A model generated the notes under the pieces. The model was not told the DNA's origin. It saw only the letters and a program-made list of their open reading frames with translations, and did not search any database. A stretch of 64,000 nucleotides of DNA. It comes from Cacajao melanocephalus (Eukaryota > Chordata > Mammalia > Primates > Pitheciidae). Positions 1-37,472 of the stretch are shown piece by piece. The translations under genes and the position numbers were made by a program. The stretch is from the NCBI GenBank assembly GCA_963573385.1, contig CAUYLG010027054.1, positions 1-64,000 of the forward strand. The letters run 5' to 3'. Every line of letters starts with the position of its first letter. Positions within the stretch are counted from its first letter, which is position 1.

Positions 1-9347
<9,347 letters not shown>

Positions 9348-9560
9348 CTCCCTCAGAAGTTAGCACTCTTCCATCAGCCAGCGGCTCCCAATAAGCCGCC
9401 ACCGCCGTTACCAGACCCCAGGGAGGTCAAAGCGCAGGCGCGACGGCGAAGAGCGTGCTTGCGGACACCAGGCCCCACCCCGGAAGCGCATCACTATGTT
9501 CCGGCCACGGCCATCACCCGCCCACTACGGCAGACGCCGGGCCGGATGGTTCTTTCAGCA
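9348..9560 (-). promoter_or_regulatory. POLG2 promoter region (CpG-rich)
   Basis: A short CpG-rich block lies just upstream of the POLG2 ATG. It holds an ETS/GABP-type site CCCGGAAGC (9478-9486) and an NRF1-like palindrome GCGCAGGCGCG (9432-9442). Both factors commonly control nuclear genes for mitochondrial functions. No TATA box is seen. The transcription start is not defined by the sequence. Confidence 0.55.
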
Positions 9561-10679
9561 GCTTACCGATCTTCGCCTCGCGCCCCTCCCCTTACACTCC
9601 CAATTGCTCTTCTTTCCTCCTAACCACCAATAATGGTTATTCCCACCTATTTATAACTGCCGTAGCCACTTAAGTCAGCTTCACCTTCCTTCCCCAGTTG
9701 TTTGGCAATCCAGAAAAAATATTTCCGTGTTATCCAAATCTATATATGCATACTCAATCTAAAATGCTCAATCTAACAGCACTTCACCTTGAGGCATATA
9801 CAGATGGTGATTTGGGCAACTCCAAATTCGGCATTTCGTTCTCATTTAAAGTTTTGGTCCTTCACTGTGGATTTTAAGCGCAAGCCTTAACTCTTAAGCA
9901 AATGCCGCCCTCTTGGGGCCTAGGCCTAACCCACGGGCGGTTGTCTTGATGCTTAAGCACCCAGGGTGCGGTGGGGCTTTGGGACAGGGGTAGTGGTCAT
10001 CACTTTATTGCAGTGGCTTCCCAAAGGCAGTCCCCGGGCAGCACCATCTGCCTCACCAGGAAATGCATGAGAAATAAACCAAGGGGCCCAAACACATCTT
10101 AAGGCCTCTTGGTGATGCACAGAAAACCACCAACGTATCTGCGATTTCTTCCAGGGGCGCCTTCTATAGGGTCATCAAAACGAGACTTGATTGTTTTTTA
10201 GAAGACCCACAATTACATCACAGGTTTCTGACTCTACCATTTCTATTTAAATAGGGAAGAACTGCCCGCAAAGTGGAAAAGTTGTATACCCAGACTAATG
10301 AAGAAATTTGATTGAAAAGCCGTTAAGTTTCATTTAGTTACAGAAACCTTTAAAGACAGAGGTGCAGGAGAAAGGAACCACCTGTTTCACTAGACTACTG
10401 AACTACCATTTGATTAAGAGTGGGTAACAGCTTAGCAATTGCGTTAATATATCTTAGGAGTAAAGTTTTTTTTATCATTAAAGTGCCGTACCAGCTTCAA
10501 GAAACAGTTCTTTACAAGTGTGTAGAAGGGTTTATAAAGAGGCAAGATAGAAAGTGAAACAGTACTACTGGAAAGCAAATATAGTAATTAACTGCAAAGC
10601 TGGGTACTACTGCCAGGTGTTTTCCACTTTCAGGAACTCACACCAGGTAAGAGGCCTATACGCAAATAAATAAGAGAGA
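9561..10679. other. POLG2-DDX5 intergenic spacer
   Basis: About 1.1 kb of mostly unique sequence with no Alu and no coding frame that I can support. Confidence 0.7.
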
Positions 10680-10699
10680 GAATGGGGAGAAAAATCACA

Positions 10700-10705
10700 T
10701 TTATT
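10700..10705 (-). terminator. Distal DDX5 poly(A) signal
   Basis: AATAAA on the minus strand is followed about 20 nt on by a CT-rich stretch (minus-strand reading). It is the last good signal before the spacer to POLG2. Confidence 0.5.
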
Positions 10706-12033
10706 AGTTAAGACAACCACAGGCTGGACACAACACACATGCTAAAAAGTGGACTGTCTTAAAACTTCAAAGGTAAATAGGTAAATGTTTTCCACAGTCC
10801 CACAATCATTTCAGTGTTTACAAATTAAAAGGCCCACGGGTAGACATTAAACAGTAAAATATGTAATAAACGCTCCAACCTACCCGCCCCCCACAAAGGC
10901 TGCTTCTAAGTTTAAAACCATGAATTTGACTAACCATGCCACTGAAAACCATCCAGGTTACTAGAGGCTGAATTAGTTTTCAATGTCTAAGTTTTAGAAA
11001 TATCACTCCCTATCCCAGCCCTAGCAAAATCTAACTTTACATTTGACATAAGGCATTAACATCAATTAAAGCCTCAGTTCAATAATCAGAATTTAAATGA
11101 AGTCTCCTTGAGACCTCTCTTCTGGCAAAAAACACATACATCAGACTCTGGGAAAACATTCAGACCCATTTCTAGCTATTACTGAAATACATCATCAGAA
11201 AGTTAGATTGGTGAGCCAAAGTTAAATCTAAAGCTATCCCCTGGGTCTAGCAATAAACCCATGTTGACTCTAACATGAAAACTTGTTATTGACTGTGCTT
11301 TTGGTTATGTTGCCTCCTGATTAGCCAATAATTTTAATGAGGTTTTTTCCTTGTGTTAAGAGTATGAATAGACCTTACAGTTTGAAGATCTCTAGAATTC
11401 CCTGAATTATTGGAAAGACATTCATGACTCCCAGTATGACTAAAGTTAAAAGAGCCCCAGGGAGCCTGTGAAGACTAGAATCTACAAGTAACCTGCACTA
11501 AGGACATTGTGCAAATTCAATCAAGGAGACTCAGGCTTAGCTCTTGGTCTTCTTAAAGGACTAACGTCTTTCACAGGTTCATTTAACATTTCAGTAATTC
11601 ACAGTATAGCCAAGAGCATGAATATAAATCTCTTGAAAAAGCCAGTTATTTGGAGCTTTTTAAATTATAAATTTGCAAAACAAAGTCATATACAGATGAC
11701 TTTGTATCTAATTTTACTATTTTCTCATTTAACCATACTAGCAAATAAGGAAACAGGCTATTAAATGACTCCCCTGATGTTGGGAGCTGACAAAGCTTTT
11801 ATCCAATTTAGCCATAATTAAAAATTCACCTAAATAAATTCATTTTGACTCCTGCAATATGAATAGCTCATTTTAAAGAAGGGCCTTCTGATTCCCCCCC
11901 AAATTAAATAAAAAGGAGCAGTCATCTGTTTTCATGATCCAAAAAAAAAAAAAAATCATCTAAGCAAAGTTTACATGACATTATATATGTAAAATAAAGT
12001 ACAATTTCCACTTAATTCAGTCTTCAAATATTT

Positions 12034-12067
12034 TTTATTGGAAGGCCATGCATTGCCTTCATTTATT
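12034..12067 (-). terminator. Proximal DDX5 poly(A) signals
   Basis: Two AATAAA hexamers on the minus strand (12062-12067 and 12034-12039) lie about 250-285 nt after the stop. Their position suits a short 2.3-kb class of DDX5 mRNA. Confidence 0.55.
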
Positions 12068-12318
12068 GTATTTCAAATCACTGTACATTTACTTTTGTGA
12101 AAACACTGCCTGCATTTTCTAGTACAAAAAAAACCTAAAAATTGTTTCAGGAATGTAGAGAAATATCCAACTTAAATAGCGAAAAAGTGCACCATAATTA
12201 CTGCTGCACTGCAGTCATTTCTGCAATTCCCATGTTTCTTAAATAACTATCTTGTCTGATAACACACAATATAAAGAGCAATTATGAAAAACAGACATTT
12301 ACATATTCTTCTAAAGTC

Positions 12319-18532
<6,214 letters not shown>

Positions 18533-18705
18533 GGCGTCAATGGTTGCGGTTGGCGAGGAACGAAGTACAGAGAAAAGGGTGCGACGAGTCGCTGGAAACG
18601 GCCTCGACAACGGCGAAGCCTTGCGGGGGCGGCAGCGGAAGAGGGACGGCGATGACACAAGCCAAAGCTGCACGACCAGAGACCGGGGAAAATGAATGAG
18701 GTGCC
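18533..18705 (-). other. DDX5: DDX5 5' untranslated region
   Basis: Leader between the predicted start near 18700 and the ATG at 18532. No upstream ATG in frame. GC-rich and CpG-rich. Confidence 0.6.
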
Positions 18706-18725
18706 GGCCGCTTTCCGGCAGCCGC

Positions 18726-18732
18726 TTTTATA
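18726..18732 (-). promoter_or_regulatory. DDX5 TATA box
   Basis: Minus-strand CTATAAAAGCGG within the CpG island places the start at about 18700, some 170 nt before the ATG. A canonical TATA box in a CpG island suits a highly expressed gene. Confidence 0.7.
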
Positions 18733-19494
18733 GTCTGGACCGCCTCCTATGCCGCAAGGAACGCTGGGAGCCGCTCTATGACCTAATCGCCCCGCCCCTC
18801 GCGCAGAAGCCGCAACGCCAGCCGGCGTTCCGGGATAGCCTCTCAGGCCAGGGCCCACCCACCATAGGAATGCCTCATTCTGCACTCGCTTGACCTCACT
18901 TTCTCCTCGTCTTTCCACACCTCAAGCAAGCCACCCTGCCCTTTCCCAGGCCCAGTCAGACGGTAAAACAGCCAGCCCACCCTGCGCACTCGGAGATGTT
19001 TACGTCTCCAAAGAGCCTTCACGCCCGTAACCAAATAAGCGGGAAGGCGGGGACTGGCTTGTCACGTGACTGTATCACCTCGCCCACCGGTCAGCGGGCC
19101 GCACTACTTCTCCGTTGACGTCGGCGGAGGGATACATAAAGAAATAGCTCACCGGGAGTGCGCTTCCAACGCCCCAGGACCCGCCCGGGCTGCCGGCTGA
19201 CTTGGACCGTCCGACCCACGGGTCTGACAATCATCTACCGGGTTCTGGCCGGCGGAGAATGGTCTCTAAACTCTGCAAACCGCCTCTCTGACACGTGCTG
19301 TGAAAGGAAGTGCTCCTCTGTGACCAATCAGCGGCGAGCATCCCTTTTGATGTCCCTCCCTCTTTCACGCCGCCTTCCCCGCGCTTGGGTTCGTTCGCCC
19401 GCCTCCCAGCGTCGGGTGTGTGTGGATCGGCCCTGCCAGGACACCGTAGCCTGCCTGGCCGTGCCGGAGTCCGGCGGTGTACTGCCTACAAGAC

Positions 19495-28486
<8,992 letters not shown>

Positions 28487-28902
28487 GTAAGACTCAGTGT
28501 CTGTGAATTTAATCAAAACAAGTTACGCTTTTTGGACTAAGGATTAAAATGACACATAATATACCAAGATGGCACCAAAAAATGCTAATGTGAAACTTCT
28601 AACTTCTCTATTTTAAATCTTCCTGAGGGAGTTTTAAGAACCTTTGAGTTATATATAATACCTAAATCTCAGTATTAACTACCTACTCATTTTTTTATTT
28701 TTCATCATCAAAGTAGGTCATCATCTCTGCAAAAAACTTGCAAAATAAAGAGATATTTTGAAAAAGCAGGGAAAAAACCTACCATTCAGAACTAAATAAC
28801 TGCTGTTAACATTTTGTTAAATTTTAGCATGTTTTTCTTCTTTTTTGGATTTAGTCATATGTCTATATAATTTTGTTGCCTGCCTTCCGCCCCTGCTTTT
28901 TA

Positions 28903-29192
28903 AATAAAGAAACAGGGTCTTGCTCTGACACCCAGGATGGAGTACAGTAGCATGATCAGCGTTCACTGCAGCCTTGAACTCCTGAACTTACCCTAAGTAG
29001 CTGAAGCCACAGGTGTGCACCACCACACCTGGCTAATTTTTCTCTCTCTCTCTTTTTTTTTTTTTTTTTTTAAAACAGAGATGGGATGTCGCTATGTTAA
29101 CCGGGCTGGTCTTAAATTCCTGGCCTCAAGCAATTCTCCTGCTGAAGCCTCCCAAAATGTTGGGATTATAGGCATGACCCACCTCAACAGGC
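28903..29192 (-). mobile_element. Alu, diverged
   Basis: Inverted copy with an internal CT/T-rich tract (29041-29075). Old (AluJ-like) by divergence. Confidence 0.82.
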
Positions 29193-29247
29193 TTGTTTCC
29201 TGAATTTTTAAACTTAACATTAAGTGTTCTCAAGTTGTTGAATTATC

Positions 29248-29672
<425 letters not shown>

Positions 29673-29975
29673 TAATGTTTATTCTTTTTTTTTTCCTTAT
29701 ATCTTGAGGCTAAATTCAGAGTAAACAGTACAAATGTTTTAAGGCTATTAATAAAAAGTTGCCAGATTGTTTTCCAATAGGCCATGACTGCATTTACCAA
29801 TGGTAATGCTGGGTTACAGCACCCTCATGAGCCAGTATCATTGACCATTTTCAGAGTTTTTAAATTTGTGCTTCTTTCATAAACAAAGATGTATTGTCAT
29901 GATAGGTTTGATTGCCCTTCTTGCAAACTAGATGTTGAACATGATGCTGTATCTTTCTTTTAAAAAGCTGATTCT

Positions 29976-30112
29976 CGGCCGGGCACGGTGGCTTACGGCT
30001 GTAATCCAAGCACTTTGGAGGCCAAGGTGGGCAGATCACCTGAGGTTGGGAGTTCAAGACCAGCCTGACCAACATGGTGAAACCCCGTCTTTAAAAAAAT
30101 AAATAAATAAAA
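29976..30112 (+). mobile_element. Alu left monomer, 3' truncated
   Basis: The left arm ends CCCCGTCTTT and an A/AAAT tail. It is flanked by perfect copies of AAGCTGATTCTC. Confidence 0.9.
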
Positions 30113-30239
30113 TAAGCTGATTCTCAATTTTTTTTTAATGGAGTTTGTCATGGTTCGAAAAGCACAGGCAATGCCTTTTTTAGGTATAGTACATTGTGAC
30201 AAACATGTCTCAGAGAAGACCATCATAAGATGAACTTCT

Positions 30240-30394
30240 TTTCTTTTTTTTTTTTTTGAAAGAAAGAAAAAGAGAGAAAAGAAAGAAAGAGTGAAAGAAA
30301 GAAAAAAAAGAATGTCAGAGAGAAAGAAAGAGGAAGAGAAAGAGGGAGAGAGAACGGGATTCTTGTTCTATTGCCCAGGCTAGAATGCAGTCTA
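30240..30394 (-). mobile_element. Alu fragment with GA-rich insertion
   Basis: Poly-T, then a purine tract GAAAGAAAGAAAAAGAGAGA to about 30356, then the Alu piece TTGCCCAGGCTAGAATGCAG. The Alu stops abruptly at 30394. It is a candidate junction. Confidence 0.7.
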
Positions 30395-30605
30395 AAAATG
30401 GGTATTAAAAACCTCTTTTATGCCAATAATTGTGCTTAACAATGGAGACAGGAAGGACAGGTTTATTTTAAATGCTGTGGTAGGAAAGTCAGCCAATCTG
30501 CCATTACTATCAGTTTATGAGTTTGAAAGGAATAATATCAAACTTCCTGTGTATTTTTTGGTAGAGGCAGAATCTGTATACATCTCATAGGTTTTATCTC
30601 CAAAA

Positions 30606-31022
30606 GGATTGGATAAAGAAAATGTGGTACATACACAATGGAATACTATGCAGCCATAAAAAAGGATGAGTTCATATCCTTTGCGGGGACTTGAATGAAG
30701 CTGGAAATGATCATTCTCAGCAAACTGACACAAGAACAGAAAACCAAACACCGCATGTTCTCTCTCATAAGTGGGTGTTGAGCAATGAGAACACACGGAC
30801 ACAGGGAGGGGAACACCACACAGGGCCTGTCAGTGGGTAGAGAGGCTAAGGGAGGGATAGCAGGGGGTGGGGGAATTTGGGGTGGATAACAGTAGTAGAA
30901 ATTGGGGGCGGATAAAGTAGATGATGGGGGATGGATTCAGCAAACCACCATGGCATGTGTATACCTATGTAACAAACCTGCACAATCTCCACATGCACCC
31001 CAGAACTTAAAGTAATAATAAT
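30606..31022 (+). mobile_element. L1PA-type 3' end, 5' truncated
   Basis: ORF2 3' end and 3' UTR: TGGAATACTATGCAGCCATA, later ACCGCATGTTCTCTCTCATA, and an end at CCCCAGAACTTAAAGTAATA. It resembles a middle-aged primate L1PA or L1PB. Confidence 0.88.
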
Positions 31023-31590
31023 AATATATTATTTCTATATGTTATATTAATTTAGACTAATTATTACTTTATGTCAACACAGTAACATAATCAAATCAAC
31101 TGTAATGATCTCTGAAAAAATTTTTGAAGAAAAGCCAATATAAATTGGCCAGAACATATGGGTAGGATTGTTCTTAACAATGTTGTGCCTTGACCAACTG
31201 ACAATTTTAGGTAACCAACCCTGCTAGATAGAGGCTGGAATTTAAATGTAGTATTGTATAGCCATTTTGTATAATTTTATAGTTTGAAGACAATGACAAA
31301 CTTTATCATCTAATTCTTGTATCTCAAGTTTTAATGTAACAAACATTTGCTGAGGGCCATCTACTCAGCTAGGTATAGACTTTGAGATGGAGGAGTTCCC
31401 TATAGTCAGAACAGAAAGGAGACAGACTTCCAGTGAGACTTCCCAGAACAATGCTGCATGCAAACATCTATTCAATAAAATCATGCATTTTTTTATATTT
31501 AAAATATGTTCTAAAGAATCTTTTTGCATGATTAAACAGAAAAAAATAATAAAAACTGTAAATGAATTCTATGATTTAAATATTTGTTCA
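31023..31590. other. Unique AT-rich sequence
   Basis: No coding frame, Alu or L1 recognised. The 69-residue open frame at 31387-31596 has no family resemblance. Confidence 0.5.
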
Positions 31591-31591
31591 C

Positions 31592-32008
31592 TCTAAAACT
31601 CATGTTAAAATTTAATCTCCAGTGTAGTAGTTTTTGACAGGTGGGGCCTTTGAGAGGTGATTGTGTTGTGAGAGCTCTGTCTTCACAAATGGATTAATCC
31701 ATTTATGGATTAATTAATTATTTAAGAGTTAACGGATGATCTTGGGGATAGAACTGGTGAAGGAAAAAAGAAACATAAGAAGGAAAGCGAGGCCTGAGCT
31801 AGCATACTCAGTCCATTGATGATGTGATGCCCTGTGCCACCTCAGATTCTGTGGGAGTGACCATCAGCAAGAAGGCCCTCACCAGATGTTGCCCCTTGAC
31901 CCTGGGCTTCACAGCCTCCATAACTGTAAGAAATAGATTACTTCTTTCTATATTATTCATTTTCAGATATTCTGTTATAGAGCAACAGAAAACAGACTAA
32001 GACAACAC
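31592..32008 (+). mobile_element. MaLR-type LTR (MLT1/MST-like)
   Basis: From AAACTCATGTTAAAATTTAA with GGTGGGGCCTTTGAGAGGTG, via AAGGCCCTCACCAGATG, to the end GAAAACAGACTAAGACA. It has the order and end typical of an old MaLR LTR, but is diverged. Confidence 0.6.
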
Positions 32009-34530
32009 ATGCTCACAAACAAGATATTTAATACATTGTAGCTATTCCTCCCAGTTGTAAAACCATCTTGGGCTCATTTCAAATGCCATCTCAATGTTAA
32101 TCAACTAGGATCCTATATAGTATAAGAGCACCTACAACAAAAATCGTTATTTGGAAATAGAATTTAAAACTAGAATAAATGATTGATTGCAGTTCACATT
32201 TGAAAGGTGAGGAAAAGCATTAATTTTAATATAACTCATTTTGCATCTAGCTCACTCAAAGAGAGTAATTTAATTTGAAAAGATCAAATGCACTGATGGA
32301 AATATAAGTTTCCAAATACTCAACAGGAGGGTATTGGTAATGAAAAGAAACTTGGCTTTCATCTGTATGTGTCCAGCTTTAACATTTTAATGAATAGAGC
32401 AATTTATGTAGAGTGAAAAACTTGTCATTTGATATTAAGGTCATCTTTTCTAGAAAGGCCGTGTTTTCTCGAACTGTATTCAACTTTGAAGTATCTTTTT
32501 TTTGTTGTTTTGTTTCTATTTTACTGTCAATTATATGTTACTATAATTGATAGAAGATGAGAAAAAAAAGGTTAGGTTTTCACAGATACTGAAACAAATG
32601 CTTAAATATGATTATAGGTAATCTTTCTTTCCTTCCTTCAACCAATACACAATAAATTTGATTTTTCAAAAGACATACTTTCAAAATTGGTTGTTTTGAG
32701 CTGAGAGGATTCAGTGCAGTATTAGCTTAGTCTAATGGCAAGTCCCTGAAATGATTAATTATAGGAGGACTCACTGGATCCAAGACATTTTCTGGGTTAA
32801 CAGTATAGGCATCTGTAGGAACACACTTTTGCCATCCCTACATACTAAACACATGAGTGTGTGCACAAGCACAACTATCTCCTATTACAAATGTTATACT
32901 ATAAGTTGATATACTGACTATTGCAATTTAGTGGGGAGAAATTGAGCTATCAATCTAGGTACGTGAATTCAAATGAAAGACGAATTCATTACAGAGAATA
33001 GGTATGGCCTTCTCTTAGTAGAAAATGTTCAATAAATAAGATTTAAAAAGTAGAAAATGAGTCATATTTATAATTATATATATTTTAAATATGAAAAAAA
33101 TTTATATTAAAAGCATGTTCAAAAGAATATAATGCCTTTGGATTTACTGTTTAAGAAGAAGAAATTTTATTTGTATATTAAAAGCCCAGTGATGCCTATT
33201 CAGTCTAGTTTTCCCCTTTGAGCTTAGGAAAATTCTAATTTTATGACTTGCTGAGCATATGATGAAATTACATTTTTTCGCTTGCTTTCTGGAAGTTCTT
33301 CCTTGCTATCCTATAGTTCTTCCCCCAGTGATTCCCAATAATAAATGAATGTTAGAATTTACTGTGGATCTTTTTAAAATAATGATGCTAGGGTCCTGCT
33401 TCTATAAATTCTGATTTAATTGGTCTTTGGAGAGCTTGCAATTGTATTTATAAAATTGTATTCTAAAGATGTCTTTGGGGAATTTGGAATTGTATTTTTA
33501 AAAAATTATCCTAGATTACCCTAATGTGCCCAAGAATTTTCTTAGATAAAAGAAGAAGCACCTATTTGCCTCATGAAAGTAGCCTGCCTTTCAGTGTCCT
33601 AACTTCCAGGTTGTGAATGAGATCTAAATCCTAGATGGACTAGCTAATACCTGTGAAAACAGGATGTCATAGGGTCAATTTTGTGGGCTATTGGTGAAAG
33701 ATGGAAATACAGATGGGAAAAATGTAGAAGCAACATTCCTCAATTTATAAAGTATCAAATGATGAGTAGGAGGTTATTGAGTCTTAATTACAGGTTGATA
33801 TACACTTTCACATGGATTGTCTATTCTCATCTTCATTCAAGATTTCAGTTATTCAGGAAGAATTTTTATCTCAGTTTTAGAGTTGGAATAAACTTGTTTT
33901 GTGGTGATGAGCATAAGAGGCAACGTGTGAACTGGTTTAATGTAAAAACGTGAATTTATATGGAATATAAGTTCTCGGAAACCCAGTGTTTTTCTGCCAT
34001 GTACTCTTATTCCTCTTCTAAAATCAAGTGTACATATTTGATCACTGTCAGTAGGTTGCTAAAACACACATTCCTAATTAATTTTTAGCAATAGCGATGG
34101 AATGTAATTAATGAGCTTCAAATCTCTTTTACAACCCACTTTTACAACCCACAGTGAAATGTGTCTGAAATATGAGTTTCTAAGTTTAAAGTACAAATAA
34201 TATATCCAGTTTCAGCATAAGACTCACTAACCCTCAGAGAAAAATCACACTCAGGACCTGAACTTTCTTAACACAAGCCTATAAATAACTGAGAACCTTG
34301 AACATGATAGAAATGTACTTACGTAAAATAACATTTCAAAGGCATCTACTTTTCATGAATTATTTTCCTGAGGATGTAAGAGTGTAACAAGTAAAGCCAG
34401 ATTGTTTTGTGTCTAGTAGGAGGAGTGGTACCACTCTGGAGCAGTGGTATAACAATGGGTACTATAATAACCACAAAATAATGCACTAGAAGAATGTGGT
34501 AGGCAGCCTTCCACTTTGCAAGGACCATGT
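32009..34530. other. AT-rich intergenic sequence with a MER5A-like fragment
   Basis: A MER5A-like piece at about 33320-33445 (CTATAAATTCTGATTTAATT) is the only repeat I can name. A direct repeat of 14 bp, CTTTTACAACCCAC, sits at 34128-34155. No gene recognised. Confidence 0.5.
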
Positions 34531-34534
34531 CTCT

Positions 34535-34975
34535 GATATCCACACTTTGTGCAGCCTCCCCTCTCCATTACATTAAGTTGGTCTGTGTGACCAGTACGTT
34601 ATAGAAAACGTGATGATATGTCACTTCTAAGATTATTGGCTGTCACATTGAGTGCTTGTTATACCTTTCTCATGGATCACTTGCTCTGGAGAAGCTACAT
34701 CACTACCAGCCCTCAGGAGAGGATTCTGTGGGAAGGCATGGAAGCCTCATGCCAACAGGCATGTGGGTGAAATTGGAAGCAGCATCTTTAGCCCCAGCTA
34801 AGTCTTGAAATGACCACAACCACTGGACTGCATCCTTGGAAAACATCTTGAGCTAGAAGGATCTACCTAAGCTGCTCCTTCGAAAAAGCATTAGATAATA
34901 AATGTTTCCTATTTTAAGCTGCTGAGTCTTGTAGTACTTCTTTACATACCATTGGATAATGAATACAGTGACTAT
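34535..34975 (+). mobile_element. Old LTR-like repeat (family uncertain)
   Basis: The 3' portion has the recurrent mammalian-LTR string GATAATAAATGTTTCCTATT and TTAAGCTGCTGAGTCTTG. Family assignment is from memory only. Confidence 0.4.
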
Positions 34976-35165
34976 AAGGGAAAAAGAAGGAGGGAGAGAT
35001 CTGTTATGACTAGATAGCTGGAAGAAAGCTTGCATTTGAAATATGACTTAAGATGGTAGGGGATTCGGAAGTGGAAGAAGGCCACAGGCGTCTCACAATG
35101 ATGGAGGAGTCTGTGTTAACATATTAAAGTTGAATGGCAGCTGGCATGACTGACGGAAGGTGAGA

Positions 35166-35370
35166 GAATGGCCCCTTCAACTACCTGCCTCCAAACCAAA
35201 CACACACATTGAAAGGAATGGCTAGCAGTGATGAAAGCATGGGAGGGAGATGGAAGGGAGAGATTGATTGATGGAAGGGAGAGATTGGTCACTTCAACTT
35301 CCCCCTACCACCCACTCAAACACATACATAGTACAGGGATGGTTAGCGATGATGAAAGTGTAGGAGGGCT
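35166..35370. repeat. Diverged tandem duplication, period about 117 bp
   Basis: Unit 1 (35166-35249) and unit 2 (35283-35370) share CTTCAACT, CAAACACA and a block TGGCTAGCAGTGATGAAAGC / TGGTTAGCGATGATGAAAGT. A 21-bp duplication GATGGAAGGGAGAGATTG (35249 and 35270) lies between them. Confidence 0.75.
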
Positions 35371-35734
35371 TTGAATGTCAGCCTGAGGAGTGTGTATATT
35401 GTCAGCTAGAGATCTGTATTTATAGAAAACAATTTCAGCACTTTTGGCAATGAATTAGAAGAGAAACTAGCAGCCTGTCAGGGGAATAATGAGTCCTCCA
35501 ACTGCTTTGGCTCAGGGAGCAGACAGGAAGCTAGAGGAAAACAATTTGGTAGACACTATGGAGGCCTAATTGAGGGGAGTGATGGCTGAATTGATGAAGG
35601 GGATAAAGAAGGGGGAGCAACAATGACTCATGTTTTCAGCTAGGCCTTGGAAGGAGAGTGACTCCATGAATCTAACATAAAGAACACAGGAAGAGGGAAT
35701 GTTGGGAAGATGATGAGAACTAGGCTGGCACATA

Positions 35735-35945
35735 AGTAAGTTCTTATATTTGTGCAGCACTTTGGCATCTGCAAAGTAATCTGGAACCATAATATTATTT
35801 GTTCCTCACAGCCATTCTGTGGAGAAAGGACAAACTTCATCTTTATTTGTGAGATGAAGAAAACCGAGGCAATTAGGTATAATGAACTCAATTAATGTCA
35901 CAAAACTGGTTAATAGCAGATCTGAGACTAGAATTCATGTATCTG
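35735..35945 (+). mobile_element. MIR element
   Basis: GCAGCACTTTGGCATCTGC, GAGATGAAGAAAACCGAGGC and a final TAGCAGATCTGAGACTAGAA follow the MIR core order. Confidence 0.65.

Positions 35946-37472
<1,527 letters not shown>

Larger units (their letters stand above)
10680..12318 (-). other. DDX5: DDX5 3' untranslated region
   Basis: This AT-rich, repeat-free sequence follows the DDX5 stop codon. It contains an A-run at 11941-11955 and several minus-strand AATAAA hexamers. Two likely ends are a proximal cluster at 12034-12067, about 260-300 nt after the stop, and a distal one at 10700-10705. The open frame at 11507-11764 is on the opposite strand and is not supported. Confidence 0.6.

Noticed and set aside
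18533..18673. N-terminal extension of DDX5 upstream of its ATG
   Set aside because: The frame is open but the upstream codon is GTG, and the known protein begins at the ATG at 18532.
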